Shown here: piece after piece, positions 49,490 through 61,269 of the stretch
How positions within the stretch are numbered: the first letter of the stretch is position 1
Layout of the letters: each line of letters opens with the position of its first letter
Origin: Myrica gale
Lineage: Eukaryota; Streptophyta; Magnoliopsida; Fagales; Myricaceae
Assembly: GCA_963930655.1 (NCBI GenBank)
Contig: OZ005607.1
Coordinates: 27,040,874-27,104,873, forward strand
Direction of reading: 5' to 3'
DNA length: 64,000 nt
The notes under the pieces: model-generated
Database searches by the model: none
What the model was told of the DNA's origin: nothing
The model's input: only the letters and a program-made list of their open reading frames with translations
Program-made: the position numbers and the translations under genes

Positions 49490-52085
49490 GTATTTCATGG
49501 CCCATTAGTAGTCTCCTAATTTTCAACCTCAAAAACGATGCAGGTCGGACCGAAGATCGAGCCCCCCAATCGAGTCAGTTGCCCTGTTGAGATCTAGTTC
49601 CGATCAAGGTACTCTGGAGAAGTTCGATCGCTGCTGAGATCTCGTCCTGAGAAGGGTTTTCGATGGAGTTTGACCGCTGTTGAGATTTAGTCCCGGGTAG
49701 GGTACTCTGGAGAAGTTCAACCGTTTCTGAGATCTCGCCCTGAGCAGGGTTTTCAGTGGAGTTCGATCAGTTCTGAAAGGAAGAAGAATAGAGGGCGGCC
49801 TCGAATCCGGAGACTCTGATGCCTCAATTAGATCGCAATAAGATTTTAGTATTAGAAGAGCAACCCAGTCTGGGAAAATATAAAGGGGGACTTGCGAACG
49901 AGTTGACTACTGCCCGGGTACGAGTCGACGCAGGGTACTCGGGGACTTACGATCGAGTTCTCTCTGCCTGGGTACGAGCCGGAGCAGAGTACTCGGGAGA
50001 CTTGAAATCGAGTTGACAACTGCTTAGGTACGAGCTGGCGTAGGGTACTCGGGAGTGGAGACTTGAACACTTGAATTGAATAGGAGCAAAAATATTTCTG
50101 TATTCACCAAAATTTGGAAACAAGATAATCAAAATATCTCAAATAATAAAACACGTAGAAATCATCAACAAACTACTGAAAAATATTTCCGCAAGTGAGA
50201 AGCATTCCATGGATGAGGGAGGCTCTTCCGTACGAGTCGTCGAGTGGTATGTCCCAAGTCGGGTGGTCTCCACCACACTCTAAGGGCCTTCCCAATTGAC
50301 ATGGATTTTTCCCTTCAGTTGGATCGATCATGGGTGGCAGACTTTCACGCAAGACCAAATCGCTGACAACGAATTTTTTGGCCTTGACCCTGGAATTGTA
50401 GTACTTCTCTACCTGTCGTTGATAATTGTGGTTCCTCAAGCTGACCGTATCCCTCCTCTCTTCTATGAATCCAAGTTGGCTCAGAGGGTTTGATCGTTCT
50501 GTTTGGGGTCGTGACTCTGGACTCGTTGGGTGGGGACTCACATTTCTACCGGGACCATAGCCTCTGAGCCGTATGCTAGGTTGAATGGTGTCTCCCCTGT
50601 GGGTGTCCAAGCAGTTGTACGGTAGGCCCAAAATACACCCGAGACTTCTTCTGCCCATGTACCCTTTCGGGCCTACAGTCTGGCTTTTATCATGTTGACG
50701 GTAGTTCGATTGGTAACCTTCACCTGGCCACTAGCTTGCGGGTAAGCCGGGGAAGAGAAATGATGCTAGATATTGAGCTTTTCGCAGAATTGCTTGAACC
50801 GACGATTATCAAACTGACGACTACTATCCAAGATCATCACTCGGGGAACACCAAAATGGCAAACGATGGACGTCCACACAAACCGCCGTATCTTCTCCCA
50901 GTGTAGACGCTAGGGGTTGAGCTTCCACCCACTTGGTAAAGTAATGCACGACCACCACTAAGAATAGTACCTGTCCACGACCGAGAAGGAACAAGCCCAC
51001 GATGTTGATGCCCCATTTAAGGAAAGGCCATGGCGATTTAACTGGGGTCATGTTCTGGGCCAAGACACGCTGCACATTAGCATATCGTTGACACTAATCA
51101 CAGTTCCTGACCAATGCCATCAAGTCTTTAAGTAGGGTAAGCTAGTAGTATCCCGCGCGATCAACTTTGTGCGCCAAAACTCGTCCTTCAGAATGATTTC
51201 CACAAATTCCTTTATGGATTTCCCACAGTACTTGGTCTGCTTCATAGGGGGCCAGACACCGGAGCAAAGGTTGGGAGAAACCCTTGCGGTAGAGAACATC
51301 CATTTGGAGTGTATACTGTGCTGCTTGCATGCGAACCTTTCGAGCCTCCGCCCTATCAGTCGGGAGGTCTCCCGTGGAGATAAAATGAGTGATAGGACCT
51401 CCCCACCATTCAACATGAACTACCTGTCATAACAAATGTTCAAAATGTATAGATGGCTGGGGTAGCACTTCCAAGAATATGCCATCGGGGCTGTCGGGAC
51501 CGTCGGGGTTGGAAGCATCTGGGCTAGGAGGTCTGCTTTCTCATTCGCCTCTTAGGGCACTTGCTCGATTGAGAACTGCTTGAACGCGCTCTTGAGTTCC
51601 AACACCTTAAGAAGGTATTCCTTCATTTTGCTACCCTTGGCCATGAATTCTCCTTTGACTTGCCCGAACACGAGCTGATAGTCGTTTCAGACTATAACAC
51701 CATCGGCCCCCAAAAACCGTGTCATACTCACCCCCGCCAAAACGGCTTCGTATTCAGCTTCGTTGTTCGTTGCTTGGAAACCAAACCGAAGAGCATACTG
51801 TAATTCTTGGTTGTCTGGAGAAGTTAGGACCACTCCGGCCCCGCTTGCCCACTTGTTAGATAGCCCGTCTACATGGGCAATCCAAGTGCACTCGGCCTGA
51901 CCGATCAGATCATCACTCCCAGTTGCTCGATCGGATCGGTCGTAATGTCGTCTGCTTCCACCAAGAAATCCGCCGAGGTCGAACTCACTCAGCTCAATCG
52001 CCCATTGCGTCAATCTTCCCGAGGCCTCCACATTCTGCAGGATCTTTCTAAGCAGGAGATTAGTAAGGATGACCACTGTGTGGGC
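49490..52085 (-). mobile_element. Ty3/gypsy LTR retrotransposon fossil B, partial
   Basis: The minus strand shows RNase H (about 52030-51690: WIAHVDGLSNKWASGAG, ATNNEAEYEAVLAG), integrase zinc-finger region (about 51330-51140), integrase core (about 51075-50830: WPFLKWGINIVGLFLLGRG, YFTKWVEAQPLA) and integrase C-terminal region (about 50660-50300: YNSRVKAKKFVVSDLVLR). A repeat-rich, probably LTR or 3' untranslated stretch lies at about 49490-50100. Reverse transcriptase, protease, gag and the 5' LTR are absent. Lineage differs from fossil A and looks Tat/Athila-like. It has many breaks and is old and inactive. Confidence 0.75.
49889..50055 (+). repeat. ~56-bp tandem repeat, three units
   Basis: Units start near 49889, 49945 and 50000, each running acttgcgaacgagttgac-, gggtacgagtcgacgcag-, ggtactcggg- with changes. 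An earlier related array (about 49590-49790) alternates gttcgatcgctgctgagatc with gggttttc. Both lie in the LTR-side part of fossil B. Confidence 0.75.
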
Positions 52086-53640
52086 TTGAAACTACGGTCG
52101 GAGTTTCCCTTCAGCTATAACTTTTATAAAAATAAACTTTTAAATAAAACTTCAATTAAACATTTAAATTCAAAAAGAATTCAAGAGACGGAGGCAACTC
52201 TTTACTTAGTTCGAAAGAAAATAAACCAAAGCCTAAAAGAATTGTAAGAAGGTCAAAACCAATAAAAAGTTACAATCCGATGGTGGACAATAAATCATTG
52301 ATCCTATTCTTTAACAAAGAAATCTCTCATGTGAAAAATTAAGAACATATGCAAGAAACGTTAATCAGTAGCGTATATAATCTTCCCTGCAAGTGATCTA
52401 CGATATATCAGAAGAAAATCCACATTAGTCAAAAAGAAGTTGGACCATAAAATTTCTTTCTTCTTGTGAGCTTTCAACTACTTCTCTGGCTCCTCTGACA
52501 TTTGTTTCTATGCTTTTTCTTCATCTATGCCTACAATACTTTACTCCATATTCTTTGAAATGGGCACTTGCTCATTCAAAGGTTTTGATGTTAAGATATA
52601 CAAGCTCGGGCTCCCCTGCAACCGTACTTGACCAGGTAGTTGACCTTGTCATGCTCCAGGACGGCTTGGTCAGAGATTTAGACTATTTCATCTATGGTGG
52701 AGCTTCGAAGCGCTAAGCCATCATACGGAGTGATGGTACTCTCTTTAAACCTTCATACACATGATGGTTTCACTTTAGACTGTCGAGGATTCCGTAGTCT
52801 TAGTATTAAGGTTCGCTTTCCATTTGTGTTTTTCTTTCTCCATTGATTTGTGATTCTCAGTTTTAGACTGTAGCAGATTGATGGACTAAAAAAAACTAAC
52901 AAATTATTCGTGTCTTAATGTCTTCTTATATTTGTCTGCCGATATGGAAGGAAAAAAAACTTGGTGCACTCTCTGTTGCCTCAGATTATGACAGGAAAAA
53001 GAAACAGAGCTTTTAAGTACGCAAACACCCTGCCATCATCTCACCTGGGTCACTGACTTGATATTTTGCGTTGCCCCACAAAATTGCTGATATTCTTCTC
53101 AGCCAATAGTTCGGGGTCAACCAGAACCAGTGTTCTTTTTTCCTTCTTGTTCTTCCTTATCCAAAATACTCTCAACACTTCTATATAGCATTACCAACTA
53201 CGTTTACTTCCATTCCCGTTCTTATAGGTCATATTTCAAACTTTTCTTTGAGTATACCGATTACCAAAAAGGGGCCCCACTTCTCAGAAAAGAAACAGTC
53301 GGGCTCGCTAGTTCTGTAGTGTAGAAGCGACCTTCTATACGATATTATGTCATAAGAAGACAGAGACCATGGAGTCAAGAAAATCGGTTCAAAACCTTGC
53401 TCAAACAATTCATTCCCTATTAGGACTCAAGGCTCATTTTTCTTCCGGCTGGGTCCAATCAGTTTGTGATATAATAAAACACCTGCCATCTGAAGGACCA
53501 TTAATTGACTGGAAATCAGCCAACTTCAAGACCGGTGGTTCTTTTGGAAAAAGGATGATGATTTGTGCGGTGCAATCTCTAAGATTAAATGTATGTACTT
53601 AGTCATCATTTATGCAGACGTATCCTTGTTTGTGTAGGGA
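52086..53640. other. Unassigned DNA with exon-like frames between gypsy and copia fossils
   Basis: Two plus-strand frames look more protein-like than chance but match no family I can name. One is 52560-52716 (PATVLDQVVDLVMLQDGLVR, ending FIYGGASKR). The other is 53369-~53592, starting MESRKSVQNLAQTIHSLLGL and ending at a good donor (aaat|gtatgt). They may be displaced exons of a host gene broken up by the surrounding transposons. Confidence 0.35.
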
Positions 53641-54660
53641 AATTCACTCTTCTCCATAGTCAATTATGGGCCTTTGACTACATCCTTTGGCAACTAGTCA
53701 TGCCTTGTATCTCTCCACTTCACCATCCGAATTCTTTTTTGCCTTGTACACCCATTTGACGCCAATTGGTTTTTCCCCTTTTGAAAGTGTTGCAAGCTTC
53801 AATGTTTCATTTTTCTCTATGGATTTGATTTCTTCATCCATAACATTCCTCCACCTTTTGTCTTGCACTGCTTCTTCAAAGTTCATAGGCTCACTATCGT
53901 CAAAGAGACAAAAAAGAGTTAAATCATGTAATCTTTCCATTACCTCCTCCGTGTCATTGTAGATCTCTTGAAGGATTCTCTTGCCTTGTGGTCATTCACT
54001 TGAACTTTCTTCCCTTAACGGTGAAGTAGATGGACTTTGAAAGGACAATGTTGGTGTTGAAGGAGGAGAATGCATAGATGGCTTCAAAACTTCATTTTTG
54101 TGTTCATCTTTAAAGAAATGAAGAAAATGATAATCTTCTTTCGAAGAATTCCAATCCCACGTACTTGCTTCATTGAACTCAACATCTCGACTAACAATAG
54201 TTTTGTGATCGGTTGGATTGTACAACTTGTAGCCTTTGGATCTTGAATCATAGCCGATGAAAACTATTATTGTGTTTTTGTTATCTAGCTTGCAAGTGAT
54301 AAATACTCGGCTTGACTCCGCTTCATTCTTCTTAAGGAGTTTTGTCTTGCACACTTTTTGTGGGACATCGATTTGATAAGTACACCGCACAAGCAACCGA
54401 TTAAGTCCAAAGTTCTTTTGGAAAGCATGTTCTTTTCAACATACTTCAAGCCATGTTGAGAATGATTCGATTTTTTCTCTCGACAAGCTCATTTTGTTGT
54501 GGTGATCTTGGAACCGTTAAAGGATGGTGAATACTATTTTCTTGACAAATTTTTTTAAGGCATTTGACGTGTATTCACCCCCTCTATCGGATCGTAAAGC
54601 TTTTATTTCATAGCCACTTTATTTTTCAACAAGTGCTTTTGTAACACCTCTCCCTTGTTT
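53640..54660 (-). mobile_element. Ty1/copia fossil, downstream part (integrase end and start of reverse transcriptase)
   Basis: The minus strand shows integrase core remnant (about 54620-54520: ALRSDRGGEYTS), integrase C-terminal region (54396-53992: FIGYDSRSKGYKLYNP, SRDVEFNE) and the start of the reverse transcriptase (53940-53698: AVQDKRWRNVMDEEIKSIEK, GVKWVYKAK). The rest of the reverse transcriptase, RNase H and the 3' LTR are missing. Its upstream part seems to lie at 61270-62160. It is broken in several places. Confidence 0.8.
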
Positions 54661-55740
54661 GGTCCACCTGTTTGATATACCTTTTGATATTGCTTTAATA
54701 TATGTGCTCAGGTGAAATATTTATTTTTCTTGCGTTTACATTCACGAGGGTAACTGGGCAGACAGGGTATTAGGGCTGGCAGGGTAATTGGGATGACCAT
54801 GGGCAAGCCATTAATTACTGGGGAGTTTGGAAGACAGACGCTGGATTTCTCGGGGTATCTGAGTGGTGATTGCCCGGGATATCTGAGTGGTGATTGCCTG
54901 GGGTATTTGAGTGTTGAGTTCCCAGGGTAACTGAGTAATGAATTTCTAGAGTGACTAAGTGTTGAACTCCCGGGTAAGCAAGAGTTGGATCCCAGGTGCG
55001 CTGAGCCCTGTATACCCGGGATGCTTGGGAACAGGCCTGGCAGGAGAGTAGTCCGAGATGACTGGGGATAAATTCCCGGGGTAACTAAGCCCTGTATGCC
55101 CGTGACTTCTACGGAAGCTATGATAACCAGCCTTACCTTTCACATTTTCCACGTGTCTTAACCATATGGTGAGCATTAAATGCATTCTTATCATCTTTGT
55201 ATCTGGTCTCTTAGATGGAGCTTAGTGATTGGCGCATATCTAAATTATTCCTTGTTAAAAGATATGTAAGATATGTGAAGTTTAGGTGGCTGTTTATGCT
55301 TGGGTACAAAGTGATTTACAAAATCCCTTGCTAATGATTGTCTAGACCTAGATTAGAGTGTATAGACTGGCTAGGGGGAGTTCACTGTTAGTTCATTGCT
55401 TTCTGCTTATGTTTATGTTGTCAACTAGAGAAGAAGAATAAGAGAGAGAGACGTGAAGTGGACCTAACACCTGAGACATAAAGACACCGAGAACTTTCAC
55501 CGAACTGATAGAGAAAGGAAAGGAGAGTGACGTGAGAAAGGAGGAAGGAGAAACCAAAGGAAAAATAGACCGAGGTAGTCTCGGCCTGCACCTTTTCCTT
55601 TCCATCAGCTTTTGTCTTGTATTTTTCTAACAATGTGTGTCTTGTTGATTAGGTGTTTTATCCAAGGAAGGACAACACATACGATAAAGGTAAGGGTGAA
55701 CTAGTTTTACATTACATGAGATTGGTAGTATAGGACAAAT
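54648..55740. repeat. LTR-like sequence with degenerate ~25-30-bp tandem repeats
   Basis: It begins tgtaacacctctccctt, as many plant LTRs do, and contains about six to eight loose repeats at 54840-55090 of the form cccgggatatctgagtggtg / cctggggtatttgagtgttg / cccagggtaactgagtaatg. No coding remnant is present and the far end (somewhere before 55740) is not clear. It is probably a solo LTR inserted in or beside the copia fossil. Confidence 0.45.
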
Positions 55741-55999
55741 GATGTGCCCGAAGAGTTATTTTCTTTAGGAAAAAGTCACATGCATGTAGGAGAAATAACA
55801 TGAGCTGAATCTATTGAACTAGCCAGGGCTCTAGGATCCTGGAAAGCATGTCCTTAGTGTGTTTAGAAAAACAACAGAGCCATATAAGTTGTTGGACATG
55901 CCTATTTCAGCATGTTATGCTTAGAGTGTTTTAGTTCTGATGACTTAATTGTTTGATGGTCTTCATATCTTCGTAAAACATGTGGTGATCATAGTGTTT

Positions 56000-56260
56000 T
56001 TGTTATGATTAGGGCTGCAGGAACGGAAATTCGGTCCAGTTTTTGGACCGGAATGCGGTCGGACCAGATTTTTGGTCCTACTTATATAGAGGACTGGACC
56101 ACTTAAATGGTCTAGACTGGTTTTATTTTATTTTAAATAAAAAAATATTTTTTTAGTGCCTCACTGCGCAGTAGGCACTGTTACTGCGCAGAGGCTACAA
56201 CGCAGTCTGCCCAGTAGGCTCTGTTACTGCGCAGAGCCTCTGCGCAATAGGCTCTCAAAC
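56000..56260. repeat. Low-complexity repeat patches
   Basis: About 56030-56120 repeats ggtcc/ggacc phrases (ttcggtccagtttttggacc, cggtcggaccagatttttgg). About 56160-56255 repeats ctgcgcag with taggc (tgcgcagtaggcactgttac, tgcgcagaggct). Nothing coding is visible. Confidence 0.6.
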
Positions 56261-56809
56261 GAAGTATATATTTTTATTTTGGAAATTTAGTACTTTAGTC
56301 TTTAGGTTTTACCTACTTTTATGTTATAGTCATTGAGTTTTTTTTTTAAATTTAGTCCTTAATTTTCTATTTTTTGACGAATTAGTCTTTCTGTCAGGGT
56401 TCCGTCATTTCCCCTGACGGAATGCCACGTCAACTACTGACTCAGTGTCTGACGTGGCGGGGCTGTAAAACTAACAACATATGACAATGCAAAAACGATA
56501 TCGTTTTATGGGCTGTAGTGCTGCTTTTTTTTTCTAGCGCACAACATGTCGTTTGACCAAAGTACAGTGAACTTCTTTAGTCTTTCTCCACTAAGAGGTG
56601 CTTAAAAAAAGATTTTCCCTAAACATCCTTGCATGCTTTAATAGATATCTATCATTCTCAAGTTATTCTCCACTAACACGTGCTTAAAAAAACAAAAACA
56701 TATAACAAAACACGAAAAGAAGGAATGCAAATAACATGTGCTTCCACGAATATTAATTCCCATTCTTTCGTTTAGAACCCTAAAATCCCAAACCCATATC
56801 TCGCTGAAA

Positions 56810-59800
56810 ATGTCGACGAAGCTTTGCTCTGGTTCCACCGTAGCTGATCAAAGCATTACCAACAGCTTGGCTGCAGATCTCGACGTCTCCTAACGTTTGC
56901 TGCTTTGCAACTCCGACTTTCTCATTGTCACTCAAATCTGAGAGCAGGTAAATTTCTAAAATCCAAATTTGAGAGAAAAAGAGAGAAAATGAAAGGAGAA
57001 GAAACTTACAATGAGCATTTTGATTGTTTTCTTTGGTTTATGATCAAAAAGTTACAAGCTTGAGTTTAATATCTGCTATGCACTATGTTAATTTTCTTAG
57101 TTAGATTCTTTATTTCTCGTTTGTAATTACAAATAATTCCTGCAATGTAGTGGGGTTTGCTCGTCTTCTGTCAAGATGGACGGGAAAGATCTTGTAAAGC
57201 TTTTGTGAGTGTGGATTGAGAGCACCGCTTAAAGCATCATGGACGGATGCAAATCCGGGAAGGCATTTCTTTGGGTGTGCATCATACGACAAAACAGTAC
57301 GTTTATCGCAATACCATGATTTAATATCTGTTATTCCCTTATTGTAATTTAGAAAAAGCAACAAAACTCAGACATATGGCACTACAAAAAAAGGACATAT
57401 AGCGGCGGTTACTAAAATCGCCGCTATAGGGTATTTTTCGCGGTGTTTTCAAAAAACCGCGGTGAAAATAGGGTCTATAGCGGCGGTCATCAACTGCCGC
57501 TATAGACCTATTTACTTGCGTTTTTTTATAAACCGCCACTAAAGACCCTCCTTTAGCGGCGGTTTTTTGAAAACGCCACGAAAAATAACGGGTCTAAAGC
57601 GGCGGTCACAGCGACCGCCGCTGAATCTCGTACCTGTAGCAGCGGTTTTAAAACAAACCGCTGCTACAGGTATACCTATAGCGGCGGTCTTTGTACTGAC
57701 CGCCGCTATAGGTATAATTGTTAAAAAATGAAAAAAACTAGAAAAATAAAATTTTATGTGTTATTTAAGGTTAATAATTATTTTATTGACTATTTATTCC
57801 TTTTTATACATAATTTTATTTTGTCACATGTTTTAAATTTTTTTGAAGAGACCTACTTAATAAAATATGAAATTAAAGAGTGTTATGAATATTGAAGTTG
57901 TTATACCTATAGCGGCGGTCTTTTGCGCACGTGTCGGTTTTTTGGTCATAACTTTGGCTACGATTACCCGATTCGCGCCCATGATCCCAATTCGGAAAGC
58001 TCTTTTCAGTGCGCACGTCGTGGGCACCCAGATGTACTTCGGTGCGCCTTTTTTCGAGCCCTAAATCCGCTGTTTTCCCTCTCAAAAACCTATTTTTAGT
58101 TATGATTTTCTTTCCTTTAGCTATTTTAGCCCGGATTGTGGTTTAATATGGTAATTAATATGGTTTTAGCTATTTTAGTTAATATTTTGGTCATAGTTGT
58201 TATGGTAATTAAATATTTTATTGATCATAATTAATAATTATATTTCAAGAATTTTACAATGTTAAAATTATTACAATTGATCTTAATTTTACACTAGTTA
58301 TAAATCATGATAAACACATATAACAAATCTTGCAATGTTTAAATATTATTACAATTGATCTTAATTTACTAAAAGTATGTATATAACTTATTATTAAAAA
58401 AACTGAAAACGGTGAGTTTAAAATGTAATAACGAAATCAGTTTTATATTATGATATAATATAGTTTAACAGCTATAACTTTTGGACGAAAAAAACATAAA
58501 ATACGAGAGGAAAAAATATTATATCTATTATTGAAGTATAAAAAAATATTAAAGAAGTGGGAGCGAAATTTTCATTTCGCGGCAAAGTCGCGTTTTCGCT
58601 CCTCGCTACTATTTTTATCAAACCGCCCATTTTCCTCGATTTCATTTTCGCCTACACCGCAGTGGGCTCCTCCTCCTCCTCACTCGGACCATCTCCCTCC
58701 ACCTGCTTCTTCTTATCCTCCACCCCCTAACCTTTATCCTCCCCATCCACCTAAACGCTCCTCCATCCATGAACGCCCATTTTCCCCGATAAGTCTGGTA
58801 TTGTCAACTATCTCCCTGTCTCCTTGTTATTTGCTGTTCAATTTTATTCATGCTCTTTTCGATTTTAGGGTTTTACATTTCCAATCCGTTTCATTGTAGG
58901 TCTCTTCAAGAAACCATTTTCACACGAAACCAAAGAAACCATATCTAGGTCTCTTCCATTCACGGATTCAATCCGTTCCCCTGTTCCTATTCCGTTTTTA
59001 CTTTCGCCCTTTTGACTTCTGCAGGTTCCCCTTATTTATGGGTTTCGGTTTTGTTGTAGGAAGAGGTTGAACTTTTGACGAATCCAACGCTGAATCGTCA
59101 ACCTAATAGTGAAAGGTACACTATATCAATGTTTCCCATTATTATGTCTTTATAGAGTTAGTTCCCCCAACTGTTTAGTCTTCTGAAGAAAGTAGATTGA
59201 TTTTTGTGTTCTATTGGTTTGTTGCGGAGGATATTCAATCACATGTAGGGAAGACATCCATTAGTATTCTGCAGAAGCAATTTCGGCAGTGTGTTTCGGA
59301 GGCAATGACCATTTTCATGGTGATTATATTTCCAAAAATTTCAAGAACTGAATTAGCTTATTGAGATGTAGTATTTTGTATTTACGTTGTCTGGTTCCTT
59401 TCTATCTTCTCAATTTTTAGCTCTGGGGTAACCATATAGAGATAATCTGCAATTGAAAATGTTACTTCTAATGTCTCCCTAAATTTATTTTTCTCTGGAT
59501 ATCTTTCTTCCTTAAAATGAGGTTTTTGCAGGCAAGTAAGTCTTATATGGCCTTGAAGGTGTAAACCTAATATTTGCACATATACTGCTTTGGTGAATGC
59601 ATTTGCTAGGGAGGGACTTTAATCAGCGTCCTTAGATTGTTAGAAGTGCGTCCGATTATAAGGTACTTAATAAAGTTTTTGCTCTTGTTGAATGTTTTGA
59701 TAAGTGTTATATTTATTTACATCATGTGACTTGGCTTTTACAGAATTATGCGATATATGATAAGATAAGCATAATTCAGCAAGTTTTCAACAATCCGTTC

Positions 59801-60958
59801 CCCTGTTTTCCTTGCATTGTGTGATCAATTTACATCTTTGTATATCAGCTTGATTCTTATTCTTAAAATTCACTGGTAAATATCATGATTATACAGAGTT
59901 ACACAAAATATTCCTATATCAAAAGAATGATTTGAGCAAGGTCGGCATACTGTCACAAAACACCTGTGACATGTAAATATCACCAAATGGTTTCACACTT
60001 ATTGTTGAACATTGACATGTATTTTTTTTCATGGGAAGATAAGTGTATTTGTCCTGAATCTTGATCGTCCTGAGACCAGTAAACCTTTGTTAGTCTTCCT
60101 TTCAAGTCTTGCAAGTAACCAAGGTTATGAGTTACAGAGTTTTTCATATTTTAACTAATATGAAAATTAGTGTCTGACATCTTAATTCTCTTTGTTTTTC
60201 AGTTCTCTAAAGAAAGGAGAAGCATAATACCTGCTGAAGATACTTCCCAGTTCATTCCTTCTAAGGATGCTGACATTGCTATCAGCCTGAGCACCTGAAT
60301 TGGTACCATCATGTTGTTCATTCCTTCTAAGGAATTGAACTGATCAAAATGAAAACAAGTATTTACTTGTAGAGATTATTGTATTTGTTGTAAAACGATA
60401 TTAATCAATAATGAAGTATATTTTGTTTTATTATTCTTGGTCTTTAAGTTTTTACATCCAATAAATTATAATTATTAAAATAAATTTGTATTACCGATGA
60501 AAAAAGCTTCTATATGAAAATATAGGAAAACATTAGTAATGTATTAAAATGCTAGAAAAAACCAAAAAAAAAAAACGCTTGCACAGACCTATAGCGGCGG
60601 TCACGACCGCCGCTAAAAGTCTATGCGAGCGGTTTTCAAGAAACGCCGCGGGAAAGAAAAAATTGTTTTCGGGTCTATAGCGGCGGTTGCGACCGCCGCT
60701 AACAAACCGTTGGTATAGGCCAAAATGACCTATACCAGCGGTTTTTTGGCCTATAGCAGCGGTCAGCGACCGCTGCTATAGGCCCTTTTTTTGTAGTGTG
60801 GGTGTGCATCATACTTGCAGAAAGCATGCGGATTCTTCGAGTGGTTTGATTTGCGCACATGCCCCCGTGGTATGGAAGTAGGACAATATTTAACAAAGAA
60901 AAACAAGCTGCTAGAATGCGAAGTTGGGGTGTTGAAACATACTGTGAGAAAGCCTTAA
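56810..60958 (+). pseudogene. Decayed GRF-type zinc-finger gene split by an intron holding a CACTA element
   Basis: The first half of the zinc finger is at 57204-57296 (CECGLRAPLKASWTDANPGR, then HFFGCASYDKT). The second is at 60821-60958 (KACGFFEWFDLRTCPRGMEV, then GQYLTKKNKLLECEVG). Together they fit the GRF pattern C-x-C-G...W-T-x2-N-P-G-R-x-F-x2-C-x7-8-C-x-F-F-x-W. GRF fingers bind DNA or RNA single strands in several proteins; in plants small GRF genes are multicopy and of unknown role. A donor (aca|gtacgt, 57297) and acceptor (ttgcag, ending 60820) are present. Upstream, MDGKDLVKLL runs into a stop at 57205-57207, and a missing two bases would restore the CECG frame. A leader frame at 56810 (MSTKLCSGS) also stops early. 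I therefore call it a pseudogene. Confidence 0.65.
57380..60798. mobile_element. Non-autonomous CACTA (En/Spm-type) DNA transposon, 3419 bp
   Basis: It starts CACTACAAAAAAAGG (57380) and ends CCTTTTTTTGTAGTG (60798), a perfect CACTA terminal inverted repeat. Flanking TGG at 57377-57379 and 60799-60801 is the 3-bp target duplication. Subterminal arrays at 57390-57720 and 60585-60790 carry many copies of tatagcggcggt in both orientations, the kind of motif that binds the transposase in this superfamily. The interior has no recognisable transposase; a proline-rich frame at 58531-58899 is low complexity. It must therefore have been moved by a transposase encoded elsewhere. Clean ends suggest fairly recent insertion. 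It lies in the intron of the GRF-finger gene. Confidence 0.92.
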
Positions 60959-61269
60959 ATTTTGGATGAGAGTTTCGTGGACTGCAACTGTGATAATGAG
61001 AGTACTCTTGCTTAGGTCCTCGATCTGATGTTCAAGTTGTCATTGGTGTTTTGCGATGTATTGGTAAAGTAATGGAATGATGTAATTGCAGTGTAATGGG
61101 GGCATAATATTTTGTAATCTGCCACTTGGTGCTGTTTTTTGAACTTTCTTGTGAAAGATCTTGTAATTAGTAACTGCCAGCATATACACTTAGTAGTTGG
61201 CAGATTAGCCCTTTTATATTTGACAGATTATACATTTTCTATTTTGCAGATTATGTAGTTTGTATAAAT

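Noticed and set aside
57867-58064. Hydrophobic open frame next to the left CACTA array
   Set aside because: Contains subterminal repeat sequence and has no known domain.
58531-58899. Proline-rich open frame inside the CACTA element
   Set aside because: Low complexity, no transposase motif, atypical start context; more likely captured untranslated sequence.
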